Assembly (NCBI GenBank): GCA_963816795.1
Contig: CAWFLT010000006.1
Coordinates: 620,001-684,000 of the forward strand
Reading direction: 5' to 3'
DNA: 64,000 nucleotides
From: CAWFLT01 sp963816795
GTDB lineage: Bacteria; Acidobacteriota; Vicinamibacteria; Vicinamibacterales; SCN-69-37
The position numbers were made by a program, and so were the translations under genes. Within the stretch, counting starts at the first letter, position 1, and the number at the start of each line of letters is the position of its first letter. Shown piece by piece: positions 10,895 through 19,214 of the stretch. The notes beneath the pieces are model-generated. The model was not told the DNA's origin. It made no database searches and saw only the letters and a program-made list of their open reading frames with translations.

Positions 10895-11761
10895 CTATTC
10901 CCCGAACTTTTTTTTGATGTCGTCCCACTGCGCCGCCAGTTTGTCGAGGGCGGAGCGGGCGTCGCCGTCGGCCGCCATCTGCCGCGCGCGCTCGGGGAGC
11001 AAGGCATCGGTGACGAGCTTGTCGAGATCGGCGCGCAAACTCACGCCGGCGGCGCCCATGTAGCGCGCACGCATCCAGCCGGCAATCGCCGCGCCCCATG
11101 CCCGCTCGAGATCTTCGGCACCGCGCGCGGCCGCCGCGAGCCAGTAGGTGGCGGGCGCGGAGCGATCGTTTCGATCCAATTCGTCTTCACTGCGCCGCAG
11201 GATGCGCTGATAGAGCGCCTTGCGCTCGGACGCCGGCCCGTACTGCGCCTGCCGGTCGAGTGCGCCGGCCCACCACTCGAAGACGCGATCGCGTGACGCC
11301 GCGTCGAGCCCGGCGGCCGGTCCGAGAGCGCGTTCGAACAGTTCGGCGGCGGCGCTGTAACAGCCCTCGAGACACCCGTCGAGGTATACGGCCTGACCGA
11401 GACCAACGGTCAATTCGACGTGCTCGCGCGCGGGGAGCGCGGCCCCGTCGACCTTCGCGAGCGCATCGCGCGCCGCCGCCAGGTCTTCGATCGCGCGCGC
11501 TTTGCGAAAGCGCTCGAGATATGCGCGCGCCAGCACCAGGTGCGCGACGTTGGAGAGCGACGGCGTCTGACGCGCCTCCAACGCGGCGTCAATCGCGTCG
11601 TCGAGACGGCCGTCGTTGTAGAACTGGCGAGCCCGGGTCACCGGGTCGGCGACGGGCGCCTGGGCCAGCGCCCCCAGCACCCCGAAGGTGAGGACGGCCA
11701 CCTTCGCCGAGGCGACGGTGGCCAGGGCCAGCCTCAGGCGTGCCATGCGGATGCGTCTCAC
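10895..11761 (-). CDS. Secreted helical-repeat (TPR-like) protein
   Basis: 288 residues, beginning MRRIRMARLRLALATVASAK with a hydrophobic signal segment ending near AQAPVADP. The rest is Ala-rich alpha-helical with TPR-like pairs (ARQFYNDGRLDDAIDAALEA, HLVLARAYLERFRKARAIED). Two cysteines (DGCLEGC) sit in the middle. No catalytic residues are recognised. It converges on the lipoprotein gene with 21 bases between stops. The initiation codon could also be the ATG at residue 6 (11746), which keeps the signal peptide. Confidence 0.7.
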   Translation of the reverse strand: MRRIRMARLRLALATVASAKVAVLTFGVLGALAQAPVADPVTRARQFYNDGRLDDAIDAALEARQTPSLSNVAHLVLARAYLERFRKARAIEDLAAARDALAKVDGAALPAREHVELTVGLGQAVYLDGCLEGCYSAAAELFERALGPAAGLDAASRDRVFEWWAGALDRQAQYGPASERKALYQRILRRSEDELDRNDRSAPATYWLAAAARGAEDLERAWGAAIAGWMRARYMGAAGVSLRADLDKLVTDALLPERARQMAADGDARSALDKLAAQWDDIKKKFGE

Positions 11762-11867
11762 TCAGTAACTCTTACACAGTCATGCGGAGTTGGCCCAAGA
11801 AACTCCGTAATGTTCGGTTCTGTACCGCCCGATAGCGTTGGCAAGCTTGTTGAAGGAGTAGGAGTCG

Positions 11868-12827
11868 ATGCGATTCGGGCTGTGCGGTCTCATCGGCGTG
11901 CTCCTGACGGCGTCGCCAGTCCTCGGCGCTCAAGGCGCCCAGACGGGGCCCGCCGGAGCGCCGCAGACGCAGCCGACGTTCCGGGCGAGCGTCAATCGCG
12001 TCGCCGTCGCCGCCACCGTCCGCGATCGCCGGGGCCGACCGGTGACGACGCTGAAGGTGCAGGACTTCGAGCTGTTGGACGGCGGTGTCTCGCGCCCGAT
12101 CGCGGATTTTCGCATCGAACCGGCGGCCGTGAACATGGCGATGCTGGCGGACTTCAGCGGCAGCATGGACGTCGCCGAGAAGCGTGCGGCGATGCGCGAA
12201 GTCGCGCGCCATCTGCTCGCCTGGCTCCAGCCGACCGACAGGGTCGGGCTCTGGGCCTTCGATCAGTACCTGGACGAACTGCAGCCGTTCGCACCGGCGC
12301 CGGCGCAAGTGCTCGAGAAGCTCGCCGGCGTGCGGCCGTTCGGCAAGACCAAGCTGTTCGACTCGATCTCCGAGGCCGGACGCCGGCTCGCCGCCGAGGG
12401 CGGTCCGCGCCGCGCGGTCGTGGCACTCACTGACGGCGCCGACAACGCCAGCCGCCTGACACCGGCGGAAGTCTCGGTCATGGCGAGCGCGATCGACGTG
12501 CCCGTCTACATCATTCTCGTGATTTCGCCGTTCGACCGCGCCGACCAATCGGTCGTCGATGAGGACGGCCTCCAGGCACAGCTGACGGGCCCGCTCGGCG
12601 ATCTGGCCCGTTGGACCGGCGGCGACATCTTCGCCGCCATCGGACCCGCGGCGACCAGTCAGGCCGCCCGGCAGATCGTCGGGGAACTTCGCCAGCAGTA
12701 CTTGATTGTGTTCGAACCTAGCACAGAGCCCGGTTGGCACCCGATTACCTTGCGCACGCGCGACAGGAACCTGATCGTGCGGGCGAGGAACGGGTACACC
12801 GTGCGCGGCACGTCACAGGGCTATTGA
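11868..12827 (+). CDS. Secreted VWFA-domain protein (acidobacterial VWFA-related type)
   Basis: 319 residues with signal peptide (MRFGLCGLIGVLLTASPVLG). A short beta domain (SVNRVAVAATVRDRRGRPVT, residues 41-60) precedes the VWA domain; the MIDAS motif DFSGS is intact at residues 95-99 and the second acidic cluster is LTDGADN. The order 'VRDxxGxPV, DFELLDGG, then MIDAS' is that of the VWFA-related proteins abundant in Acidobacteriota. Likely a periplasmic or surface metal-dependent protein-binding module. A clear ribosome site (AAGGAGTAGGAG) lies just upstream. The OmpA-family gene starts 23 bases later, probably in the same transcript. Confidence 0.87.
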   Translation: MRFGLCGLIGVLLTASPVLGAQGAQTGPAGAPQTQPTFRASVNRVAVAATVRDRRGRPVTTLKVQDFELLDGGVSRPIADFRIEPAAVNMAMLADFSGSMDVAEKRAAMREVARHLLAWLQPTDRVGLWAFDQYLDELQPFAPAPAQVLEKLAGVRPFGKTKLFDSISEAGRRLAAEGGPRRAVVALTDGADNASRLTPAEVSVMASAIDVPVYIILVISPFDRADQSVVDEDGLQAQLTGPLGDLARWTGGDIFAAIGPAATSQAARQIVGELRQQYLIVFEPSTEPGWHPITLRTRDRNLIVRARNGYTVRGTSQGY

Positions 12828-12850
12828 GTCCGTCTTCGAGGAGGAGTCAC

Positions 12851-13559
12851 ATGCGTAAGTCTCTACTCACCGTCGGCTTACTCGCTGTCGCCGTCGCGGG
12901 GACGTCCGCGTGCGCGACCAAGGGCTATGTCAGAAACCAGGTCGGCCTCGTCAGCAACAAGGTCGATACGCTCAGCACGTCGCTCGAAGAAACCCAGGAG
13001 CGGACGCGCAAGAACGAAGCAAAAATCACCGAGGTCGACCAGAAGGTCGGCGCCGCCCAGACCACCGCGAACACGGCGCAGCAGGCGGCCGCGGCGGCCG
13101 ACACCAAGGCCGTGACCGCGACCGAGAGCGCCAAGCATGGCCGGCGACACCGCCAAGATGGCCGGTGAAAAGGCCGAGGCGCTCGACAAGTCGTCGAAGC
13201 GGATCGTCTACGAAGTCGTGCTGAGTGAAGACTCGGGCAACTTCAAGTTCAACGCCACCACCCTGCCCGACGAGGCGAAGGCCAAGATCGACGAACTCGT
13301 AGCCCGCCTCAAGGCCGACCCGAAGGGCGCCTACTTCGAAATCGAAGGCCACACGGACAACGTCGGCGACAAGATGATCAACGAGAAGATCGGCATGGAG
13401 CGCGCCGAGTCGGTGAAGCGGTACCTCTACGAACAGCACCAGATTCCGCTGCACAAAATGAACGTGATCAGCTGGGGCGAGGAAAAGCCAGCCACGGAAA
13501 ACAAGACCCGCGCTGACCGCGCGCAGAATCGCCGCGTCGTCATCCGGATCCTGGGCTAG
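12851..13559 (+). CDS. OmpA-family peptidoglycan-binding lipoprotein-like protein, one frameshift
   Basis: Starts at ATG 12851 after a GAGGAG ribosome site. An export signal ends at TSACATK (weak lipobox). A long Ala/Gln/Thr-rich coiled coil follows (KVDTLSTSLEETQERTRKNE and a TAQQAAAAAD repeat). The C-terminal OmpA domain has EIEGHTDNVGDKMINEK and the closing NRRVVIRILG, which bind diaminopimelate of peptidoglycan. The frame changes once at about 13134 (AAGC before ATGGCC) inside the coiled coil; restoring it gives about 236 residues. Role: tethering the outer envelope to peptidoglycan. Two strong hairpins follow. Confidence 0.85.
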
Positions 13560-13612
13560 ATCGTTCGTTACGGTTCTGCGTCTCGCTATCTGCCCATGGC
13601 CGACGCAGGCCA

Positions 13613-13649
13613 CACGGCGGCGAACTCACTGCCCGAGTTCGCCGCCGTG
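13613..13649. terminator. 15-bp-stem hairpin between convergent genes
   Basis: Perfect 15-base stem (13613-13627 with 13635-13649, arms CACGGCGGCGAACTC and its complement) with a 7-base loop, 53 bases after the OmpA-family stop. It has no clear T tract, so it may act as an RNA-stabilising or factor-dependent end. Confidence 0.6.
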
Positions 13650-13667
13650 CCCCCTTGAAGACAAAAG

Positions 13668-13700
13668 AAACCCGGAGTCGGCGGTACCGACTCCGGGTTT
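13668..13700. terminator. Bidirectional intrinsic terminator
   Basis: Perfect 14-base stem (13668-13681 with 13687-13700, arm AAACCCGGAGTCGG) and a 5-base loop, with A-rich sequence before (ACAAAAGAAA) and T-rich sequence after (CCTGTTTTCC). It lies between the OmpA gene (+) and the SnoaL-like gene (-) and can serve both. Confidence 0.8.
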
Positions 13701-13712
13701 CCTGTTTTCCTG

Positions 13713-14135
13713 TCAGAGCGGCTTCGCTCTGATCACGCCCAACTGCAAGAGCATGCTCGTGAAATCGTAGAGGCGGCGCTCGTGCCGGATCTTGCCGGCC
13801 TCGAGATCGAGCAGGAGGGCGCCGTGAATCTCGAACCGCCGGCCGGTCGCCGGCACACCGAAGAGATTGCTGGAGTGGGTGCCGTGCGCGGTGAACACCT
13901 GCACGAGCCGAGTCCCGTCGATGACGGATTCTTCTTCCTCGGTCATCCAGTCCGAGAACACCTTGTAGAGCTCGCGATAGGACGCCTCAATCGCGGCGCG
14001 GCCACGAACTGATCCGAAGATGGGACTCTGCACCGTCCCTTCGTCCGAGTGGTCGGACGCCAGGGCGACTGGATCGCGATCTCTCCAGTGTTGCCGGCGG
14101 GCGGCCAGAAACTGCACGACTTCGTCTCGCGTCAT
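13713..14135 (-). CDS. SnoaL-like / NTF2-fold protein
   Basis: 140 residues, complete. The sequence MTRDEVVQFLAARRQHWRDR then TVQSPIFGSVRGRAAIEASY and LLLDLEAGKIRHERRLYDFT follows the SnoaL-like polyketide cyclase/ester-cyclase family, small NTF2-fold proteins of which most have no known substrate. No signal peptide. Divergent from the Ku gene with 141 bases between the starts. A catalytic role cannot be assigned. Confidence 0.7.
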   Translation of the reverse strand: MTRDEVVQFLAARRQHWRDRDPVALASDHSDEGTVQSPIFGSVRGRAAIEASYRELYKVFSDWMTEEEESVIDGTRLVQVFTAHGTHSSNLFGVPATGRRFEIHGALLLDLEAGKIRHERRLYDFTSMLLQLGVIRAKPL

Positions 14136-14276
14136 CGACGTGGCTCCGTCTGCGCTCCGTACGGCGCTGATTCTGCTCTAGTGAGAGCTTCACTCCACAT
14201 CCTAGGCACAGCGCGGCCGGAGGTCCAGCAGGAACCGACGCGAGCGGCCGGTACCGGGATTGCACTCCTGTCGGAC

Positions 14277-15104
14277 ATGGCCGCACGCGCCCTCTGGAAG
14301 GGGCATCTCCGCCTGAGCCTCGTCACCGTGCCGGTGCGCGTCTACCCGGCGACGAACGCGGCGGCGACGGTGCACTTCAACCAGCTGCATCGCAAGTGCC
14401 AGACGCGCATTCAATACAAGAAATGGTGTCCGCACTGCGACCGCGAGGTCACCAACGACGAGATCGTGAAAGGTCACGAATTCTCGCGCGGCAAGTACGT
14501 CGCGCTCGAGGACGAAGAGATCGCGGCAGTGCGTCCGGAGTCCACTCGGGTCATCGATCTCAAGCAGTTCACGATGGCTGACGCCATCGACCCCATGCTG
14601 CTCGACGACCCCTACTATCTCGCGCCGGACGGGAAGGTCGCGGCGCAATCGTTTGCCGTGTTCCGCGAAGCGCTGAAGGGCAAGGCCGGCATCGGCACCG
14701 TCGCGATGCACGGCCGCGAACGCCTCGTGGCCGTCGAGCCCAAAGACGAGCTCCTCGTGATGTTCACGCTGCGTCACGAGAACGAGCTTCGCGCGACCGA
14801 CGCCATCGACACCGAAGCCATGCCGCGCAAGGTCAAGACCGAGGAAGTCGCGCTCGCCAAACGCGTCATGGGCGAATTCGACTCGGTCGTCGACTTCTCG
14901 AAGTACCCCGACACCTACGAGGACGCGCTGCGCGAGATGATCCAGGCCAAGGTGCGCGGCGAGGAAATCATCGCCACCGAGGAAGAACCGCCGGCAAAGG
15001 TCGTCAACCTCATGGACGCGCTTCGCAAGAGCCTGGATCAGGTGGGCCGGACGAAGAAGCCCGCGGCTAAGGTAAAAGGCACGAAGAAGAGACGGGTAGC
15101 GTAA
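14277..15104 (+). CDS. ku: Bacterial Ku, non-homologous end-joining DNA-end-binding protein
   Basis: 275 residues from ATG 14277. The beta-barrel core is recognised from WKGHLRLSLVTVPVRVYPAT, FNQLHRKC and the paired cysteines WCPHC (C41, C51, C54), with GHEFSRGKYVALEDEEI typical of prokaryotic Ku. A Lys-rich tail (VGRTKKPAAKVKGTKKRRVA) matches the basic C-terminal extension that bridges DNA. Ku dimers bind double-strand ends and recruit ligase LigD. No ligD or other ligase is in this window, so its partner must be encoded elsewhere. It converges with the anti-sigma-type gene at 15115. Confidence 0.95.
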   Translation: MAARALWKGHLRLSLVTVPVRVYPATNAAATVHFNQLHRKCQTRIQYKKWCPHCDREVTNDEIVKGHEFSRGKYVALEDEEIAAVRPESTRVIDLKQFTMADAIDPMLLDDPYYLAPDGKVAAQSFAVFREALKGKAGIGTVAMHGRERLVAVEPKDELLVMFTLRHENELRATDAIDTEAMPRKVKTEEVALAKRVMGEFDSVVDFSKYPDTYEDALREMIQAKVRGEEIIATEEEPPAKVVNLMDALRKSLDQVGRTKKPAAKVKGTKKRRVA

Positions 15105-15114
15105 TCGGGTTCCC

Positions 15115-15639
15115 CTACGTCTCTTGTTCCTTGACCGCCAAATAGAGCCCGAACGCCGCCAGCACGAAACACAGCGCGCCGCCCGTCAGCCAGACGCTGT
15201 GCTCGGTAACGAGCGCGGTGAACTCCGCAGGCAGCCCCGGGCGGATAAAGGGGACCACCGACGTCGCGGCCTCGAAGAGTGAGCGCAAGCCCGACTGGAA
15301 CCACGTGGCGCTCGCGCCGAAGATCGCCCCGGCGACCCCGACCGCCGCGGCAAATCCCACGGCCTGCGCGACGGTGATCGGCCGCACCGCCGTCCGCGCC
15401 GCCTCGGCCCGGGCGCGCATCTGTGCCCGCCACCAGATCAATCCGGCGTCCGGCACGTTCGCCTGCTGCCGGGCCACGTCCGCGTCTTCCGCGAGCAGCG
15501 GCGCGATTGCGATGATGTCGGTGCAGATGGCACAGCCGCTGACGTGCTCGCGCAACGCGGGCTCCACCCGCTCCGGCCAGCGGTTCGTCGTCACCGCCGT
15601 CAGTGCGTCGTCCTCGAACGGGCACTCGAGGCGGCTCAT
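15115..15639 (-). CDS. Putative zinc-finger anti-sigma factor, membrane protein
   Basis: 174 residues. The N-terminal part has the HxxxCxxC signature (H32, C36, C39 in REHVSGCAIC) of zinc-binding anti-sigma domains, though the finger is short. Two membrane segments follow (about 92-112, AQAVGFAAAVGVAGAIFGA, and 148-168, WLTGGALCFVLAAFGLYLAV). Its ATG overlaps the sigma factor stop by four bases (ATGA), the usual sigma/anti-sigma coupling. It probably holds the preceding ECF sigma factor at the membrane until released. Confidence 0.75.
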   Translation of the reverse strand: MSRLECPFEDDALTAVTTNRWPERVEPALREHVSGCAICTDIIAIAPLLAEDADVARQQANVPDAGLIWWRAQMRARAEAARTAVRPITVAQAVGFAAAVGVAGAIFGASATWFQSGLRSLFEAATSVVPFIRPGLPAEFTALVTEHSVWLTGGALCFVLAAFGLYLAVKEQET

Positions 15640-16205
15640 GACGCGCCCCCGCGCAAAACACCGGCGAGACGACGACGGGCCCGGAAGAGCATGAGTTTCA
15701 CGCTGCCTGGCTTCAGCCCGAGCGACTCTGCGATTTCGCGGTGCGAGGATCCTTCAGCGTACGCCAGCCACAGCATCGCGCGGTCGCGCGGCTTGAGAAT
15801 CTCCATCGCGCGGTTCAAGTCAGTGTGCCGCTGCACGCGGCCGGCGACGTCTTCCGTCGAGGCGACCGGCTCGACGTCGGTGGAGACGTGGACCGGGCGG
15901 CCGCGGTGGCGCCGATGCACGTCGCGCGCGAGGTTGGTGGCGATGCGGAAGAGCGAGTTGCGGCGATGCGCTTCGCTTTCGTAGGTCGCGCTCGCCCGCA
16001 GGAAGCGGTAGTAGACATCCTGCAGCAGGTCGTCCGCGAGATGCGCGTCGCCCGTCAGCCGCGCCAGATACGCCCAGACCGCGCGCGCTGTCCGATCGTA
16101 GAACGCGCGAAACGCGTCTTCGTCCATCACGAACGCGACGTCGGCGTCGGCGGCCTCCGCCTGGAGACGCTGGACATCAGAGACGGTCATGTCACGCGTG
16201 AACAT
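15636..16205 (-). CDS. ECF RNA polymerase sigma factor
   Basis: 189 residues. Region 2 is seen in AFYDRTARAVWAYLARLTGD and ADDLLQDVYYRFLRA, with RNSLFRIATNLARD; region 4 is ILKPRDRAMLWLAYAEGSSH then REIAESLGLKPGSVKLMLFR. An alternative start at the internal ATG (MTVSDVQRL, 16190) is possible. The gene lies between a membrane-protein gene (20 bases upstream) and its coupled anti-sigma gene. Confidence 0.9.
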   Translation of the reverse strand: MFTRDMTVSDVQRLQAEAADADVAFVMDEDAFRAFYDRTARAVWAYLARLTGDAHLADDLLQDVYYRFLRASATYESEAHRRNSLFRIATNLARDVHRRHRGRPVHVSTDVEPVASTEDVAGRVQRHTDLNRAMEILKPRDRAMLWLAYAEGSSHREIAESLGLKPGSVKLMLFRARRRLAGVLRGGAS

Positions 16206-16225
16206 GGCACTCCATTATCTGCCGG

Positions 16226-17101
16226 TCAGGCATCGCGCGCATCCCGGCGGCCCGTGCCCAGCAGCGACGCGGTCGAATCGAACAGGCCCAACCGCTTCGA
16301 CAACGCGAACGAGACGGCGGCGGAGGCGACGAACCCGAGGCCGAGCGAGAGCGCGAGCACGCCGGTCGTGAAGAGCGGCTGCATCACCTCGGGGTCCACG
16401 CGGCCGCTGACGAAGTAGAGGCCAAGGCCCCCGGCGCCGAGCACGAGCCCGGCCTGAACGGACCACAGAATGCGCGCAAACGGCGCGCCCAGGCTCTGCG
16501 CGCCCGGATCGAGCGCGATCGGCGCCGACTGCAGGAACTTGGCCCCTGCGGGTGATTGGACGTAGGCGATGAGCTCGTCGTTCGCGGTGAACCGGTCCAG
16601 CAGCTTGGCGTGCGCCTCCGACTGGACTTTCGACAGCCGGTGCCAGCGCCGGTAGTCGATGAGGGTCCTGACAATCCACGCCAGCGCGCTCAGCACCGTA
16701 ATCACGACGAACACGACGGTCGCGCCGATCATGATGCTTTCCCAGATGCGTCCCGATTCCGAGCGGTAGCAGCCGCCGTAGTAGGCCTCGATCTGCTCCA
16801 GGTAGTAATCGGGATTGCGGTGCACTTCGGGATGCTGGGTGACATACGCCGCCAGCTCCTTGTAGGGCGCCATGTAGGCGTCGTTCTGCATCAGGCCCGG
16901 ATCGAGCTTCAGGATGCGTCCGAGGCTGGGCGGATACTTCTTCAGGAGCTCCATCAGGTCCTGGCGGACCTTCCGGGCGTCCTGCGTCGCCTCGAGAGCC
17001 GGACGCGGCGTCTGCGTCGCCTGCGCGAAAACGGGGGGACCGACGGTCAGGAGCAGAGCGCCAACGAGGAGCGTAGCAGCGGGGAACCGGAAACGGGACA
17101 T
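16226..17101 (-). CDS. Unknown exported membrane protein in sigma/anti-sigma operon
   Basis: 291 residues with signal peptide (LLVGALLLTVGPPVFAQ, about 11-27). An extracytoplasmic helical region (residues 30-120, KVRQDLMELLKKYPPSLGRI, EQIEAYYGGCYRSESG) is followed by one membrane helix (IMIGATVVFVVITVLSALAW), a cytoplasmic stretch and two further helices near the C-terminus. No family is recognised. It is the first gene of the operon with the ECF sigma factor and its regulator, so it may sense or supply the signal; this is inference from position. Confidence 0.72.
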   Translation of the reverse strand: MSRFRFPAATLLVGALLLTVGPPVFAQATQTPRPALEATQDARKVRQDLMELLKKYPPSLGRILKLDPGLMQNDAYMAPYKELAAYVTQHPEVHRNPDYYLEQIEAYYGGCYRSESGRIWESIMIGATVVFVVITVLSALAWIVRTLIDYRRWHRLSKVQSEAHAKLLDRFTANDELIAYVQSPAGAKFLQSAPIALDPGAQSLGAPFARILWSVQAGLVLGAGGLGLYFVSGRVDPEVMQPLFTTGVLALSLGLGFVASAAVSFALSKRLGLFDSTASLLGTGRRDARDA

Positions 17102-17149
17102 GCGACCTCTCTCCCACTAGATACGGGGGGGAAGGGCATGGGTTAACTC

Positions 17150-17282
17150 GGGTTCCGGGGTTCCGGGGGTTCCGGGGGTTCCGGTTCGGTTCTGGGTTCT
17201 CGGTTCTCGGCGTTCTCGGTTCGCGATCGCGTCCGGCAAAAAAAGACCCGACGGAACCGCGGAACCTTCGGAACCGCGGAAC
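17150..17282. repeat. Inverted array of short GGTTCC-type repeats
   Basis: From 17150, units of 8-10 bases built on GGTTCCGGG recur about four times, then decay into GGTTCTCGG/GTTCTCGGTTCG units to about 17226. After an A-rich spacer (CAAAAAAAGACC) the complement reappears at 17248-17282 as three or four CGGAACC units. The whole can fold as a long, slippage-tolerant hairpin between two divergent genes. A second locus at 27571-27738 has the same design with a different core. Confidence 0.7.
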
Positions 17283-17330
17283 CATGAGTGACAAAACAAT
17301 GTATGCTCCCCCCGTCGGGGAGGGTTCTTC

Positions 17331-17783
17331 GTGGCAAATCAAGCTGACAGCGAGAAGGGATCGGAAACGCTCAACACGGTGGCTGAAAACGTCGGTCGCG
17401 CGTTGGGCACGGCGGTCGCAGGCGCGGAAACCGTGCGCACGAACGTCTCGGAATTCGCGAGCGACGCCAAAGACACCGTCGTGGCCGGTCAGGAGAAGGC
17501 CGCCGCAGCGGTCGCGGTGGTGAAGAAGAAAGTGGCGGCCGTGGCCGCGAGCGGATCGAAGACGGCCGCGAAAGCCACCAAGGCCGTCAAGAAGGTCGTG
17601 GCCAAGGCACGCAAGGCGGCGAAGCCGGCCGCGCGCGCCAAGAGCGCGGCGCGCAAGGCCAGCAAGCCGGCCAAGAAGACCGTCAAGCGCGCGAAGAAGA
17701 CCGTCAAGAAGGCCGCGAAGAAAGCGGCCAAGGCCACGAAGAAGTCCGCCAGGAAGTCGGCCAAGCGCGGCCGTCGCCGCTAG
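17331..17783 (+). CDS. Histone H1-like Lys/Ala-rich DNA-binding protein
   Basis: 150 residues, starting at GTG 17331 with GGGAGG seven bases upstream. The first 55 residues are mixed and mildly acidic (NTVAENVGRALGTAVAGAET); the rest is a Lys/Ala/Arg low-complexity tail with AKKAxK-type repeats (KKTVKRAKKTVKKAAKKAAK), as in bacterial and eukaryotic H1 C-termini. Such proteins bind and compact DNA non-specifically. No structured DNA-binding domain is seen. Another small basic protein is at 22242. Confidence 0.85.
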   Translation: MANQADSEKGSETLNTVAENVGRALGTAVAGAETVRTNVSEFASDAKDTVVAGQEKAAAAVAVVKKKVAAVAASGSKTAAKATKAVKKVVAKARKAAKPAARAKSAARKASKPAKKTVKRAKKTVKKAAKKAAKATKKSARKSAKRGRRR

Positions 17784-17922
17784 GCCAACGCGGTGCTCCA
17801 GCGATCGGCGGGGCTCGTCGTTGGCGAGTCCCCGCCCGTCGCGCCATGTGGTACGCTGATCCGGTTGTGGCGCGTCCGCCGCGGCCGGGTCTTCCCCACC
17901 GCCGGCGTGCGTCTCCCGCCTG

Positions 17923-17998
17923 GCCGGCGTAGCTCAGTTGGTAGAGCAGCTGATTCGTAATCAGCAGGTCATCGGTTCAAGTCCGATCGCCGGCTCCA
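17923..17998 (+). tRNA. tRNA-Thr (anticodon CGT)
   Basis: A complete 76-base cloverleaf including encoded CCA: acceptor GCCGGCG pairs with CGCCGGC, D arm GCTCAGTTGGTAGAGC, anticodon stem GCTGA/TCAGC with loop TTCGTAA giving CGT (reads ACG), T arm ATCGG TTCAAGT CCGAT. The 3' end runs into an imperfect hairpin (17996-18038) that may end transcription. Confidence 0.95.
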
Positions 17999-18763
17999 GC
18001 CTTCGCTAGTCGCTCGCTTCACTCGCAGCTTCGGCTGGCAAGCCAAATAATTTCCGGCGAGCGTCTCGCGAAGGCTGTCCCGCCGTAGCTGCGCCGCCAG
18101 GCGCGTTCAACGAAGGCGGACTTCCCTCGACGTACTCCTCGGCCAGGTCGGCGAAGGGTGCACCTCACGATGACGCCGCTCGAAGCGGCCGCCTACGGCG
18201 ATCGGGTTCGTGACAATCGACCCGTGCTTGCGTTGACGTTCGGTGGGCCGACTTGGAGTGGCCCGATGAACGTCAGCACGAAATCACGCTGGAGGGAGTG
18301 AGCATTTCGAGCACGAGTCCGTAGGCATGTTTGGTCTCCAAGCCGGGTAGGACTCGGGCGATGCGCGTCAGCATGAAATGCGAGCGGACGGAAGCGTGAT
18401 TTCGAGGGCCAGCTCCCCGGAGGCCTACCGGACGTCAACGCAAGCGCGGGTGGGACACGCGCGCAGAGAACCGCTCGGGGTAACTGGGATGCGGAGCTCT
18501 TCGGGTGACACCGGGGTAACAAGAACCGCGACGTTACCCGAACCGCGATGCACGCGCGTGATGATCGGATCACGTCCGCAAGCCTAACGTCGTCAATGAG
18601 TTGTTGTCGAATCGCGATGCTCAACGCGTTGCAGCAGAATGCAGGCGAAAACCGCCCGCGGGCTTATGGGACTCTTCGACACGATCCCGAGTCCCTACTC
18701 GAACGCGCGCAGCCGCCGATACTCAGTTATCCGACACGCCGCGGCGCGTGGCGAACAGGAGGG
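17999..18763. other. Gene-poor stretch downstream of tRNA-Thr
   Basis: About 765 bases without a convincing gene. It holds a hairpin right after the tRNA (17996-18038, CCAGCC/GGCTGG ends), a 9-base inverted pair AGCCTTCGC/GCGAAGGCT (17998-18006 and 18068-18076), and the large imperfect palindrome at 18223-18448. Short open frames here lack coding character. tRNA 3' ends are common integration sites, but I found no second copy of the tRNA end that would mark an attachment site. Confidence 0.5.
18223..18448. repeat. Large imperfect inverted repeat (226 bases)
   Basis: Outer arms 18223-18249 and 18422-18448 match over 24 of 27 positions, and all three differences would be G-U pairs if transcribed. 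Inner segments also correspond: CGAAATCACGCT (18279-18290) and GAGCATTTC with AGCGTGATTTCG and GAAATGCGAGC on the right, and GAGTCC with GGACTC. A related direct repeat lies at 18264 and 18359 (CGATG..CGTCAGCA.GAAAT). Function unknown. Confidence 0.6.
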
Positions 18764-18766
18764 ATG

Positions 18767-19003
18767 ATGGCGAAGCAGACCGCTCGGTCCAACCCTTTGG
18801 ACGAGTTCTCAGCCGAGCGGGACGAGCGACCGTCCGCGGAGACCGTCGAGAAACTCCAGTGGGTCCTTCAGCAGTACGACGCCCTACTCCCGGACGGCCA
18901 GGCCGCGGTGGACGTGGTGCTCCTGGCGTTGGTTCGCCGCCCGGTCTCGGAGCTGTCGCCCTGGTCGGCGCTGCAGGCGGCCCTGCGTGTGCCACCGACA
19001 TGA
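18767..19003 (+). CDS. Small hypothetical protein
   Basis: 78 residues starting at the second of two adjacent ATGs, with AGGAGGG four bases upstream deciding the start. The sequence MAKQTARSNPLDEFSAERDE continues into a predicted helix pair (VEKLQWVLQQYDALLPDGQA, VDVVLLALVRRP). Codon third positions are G/C rich, supporting translation. No family is recognised and no signal peptide or membrane helix is present. It stands alone between the palindrome region and the kinase remnants. Confidence 0.5.
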   Translation: MAKQTARSNPLDEFSAERDERPSAETVEKLQWVLQQYDALLPDGQAAVDVVLLALVRRPVSELSPWSALQAALRVPPT

Positions 19004-19214
19004 CATCGCCCGCCGCCGTCGTTTCCTAAATTCCATCGCTGAAAGCGGCGGCTCGTGTGCCTCGGGGGTTACACCGGGGCCACAGCAGCGGTGTACGCCG
19101 CCGCGCACGCCAGCGACGAGACCCGCGAGCTGGGAGCCAGCGATACGAGCTCGCCAAGCGGGCGAATGCTGAACAGGGCCCGTCGCGCCGGCATGACGCG
19201 ATAGACTCCCGCCA

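Noticed and set aside
18223..18448. Attachment site of an island inserted at tRNA-Thr
   Set aside because: No repeated tRNA 3' end and no integrase gene downstream.
18580..18650. Possible integron attC site (GCCTAAC, GCGTTGCAGC text)
   Set aside because: The pieces resemble attC boxes, but the matching GTTRRRY end and symmetrical arms are not found, and no integrase is in the window.
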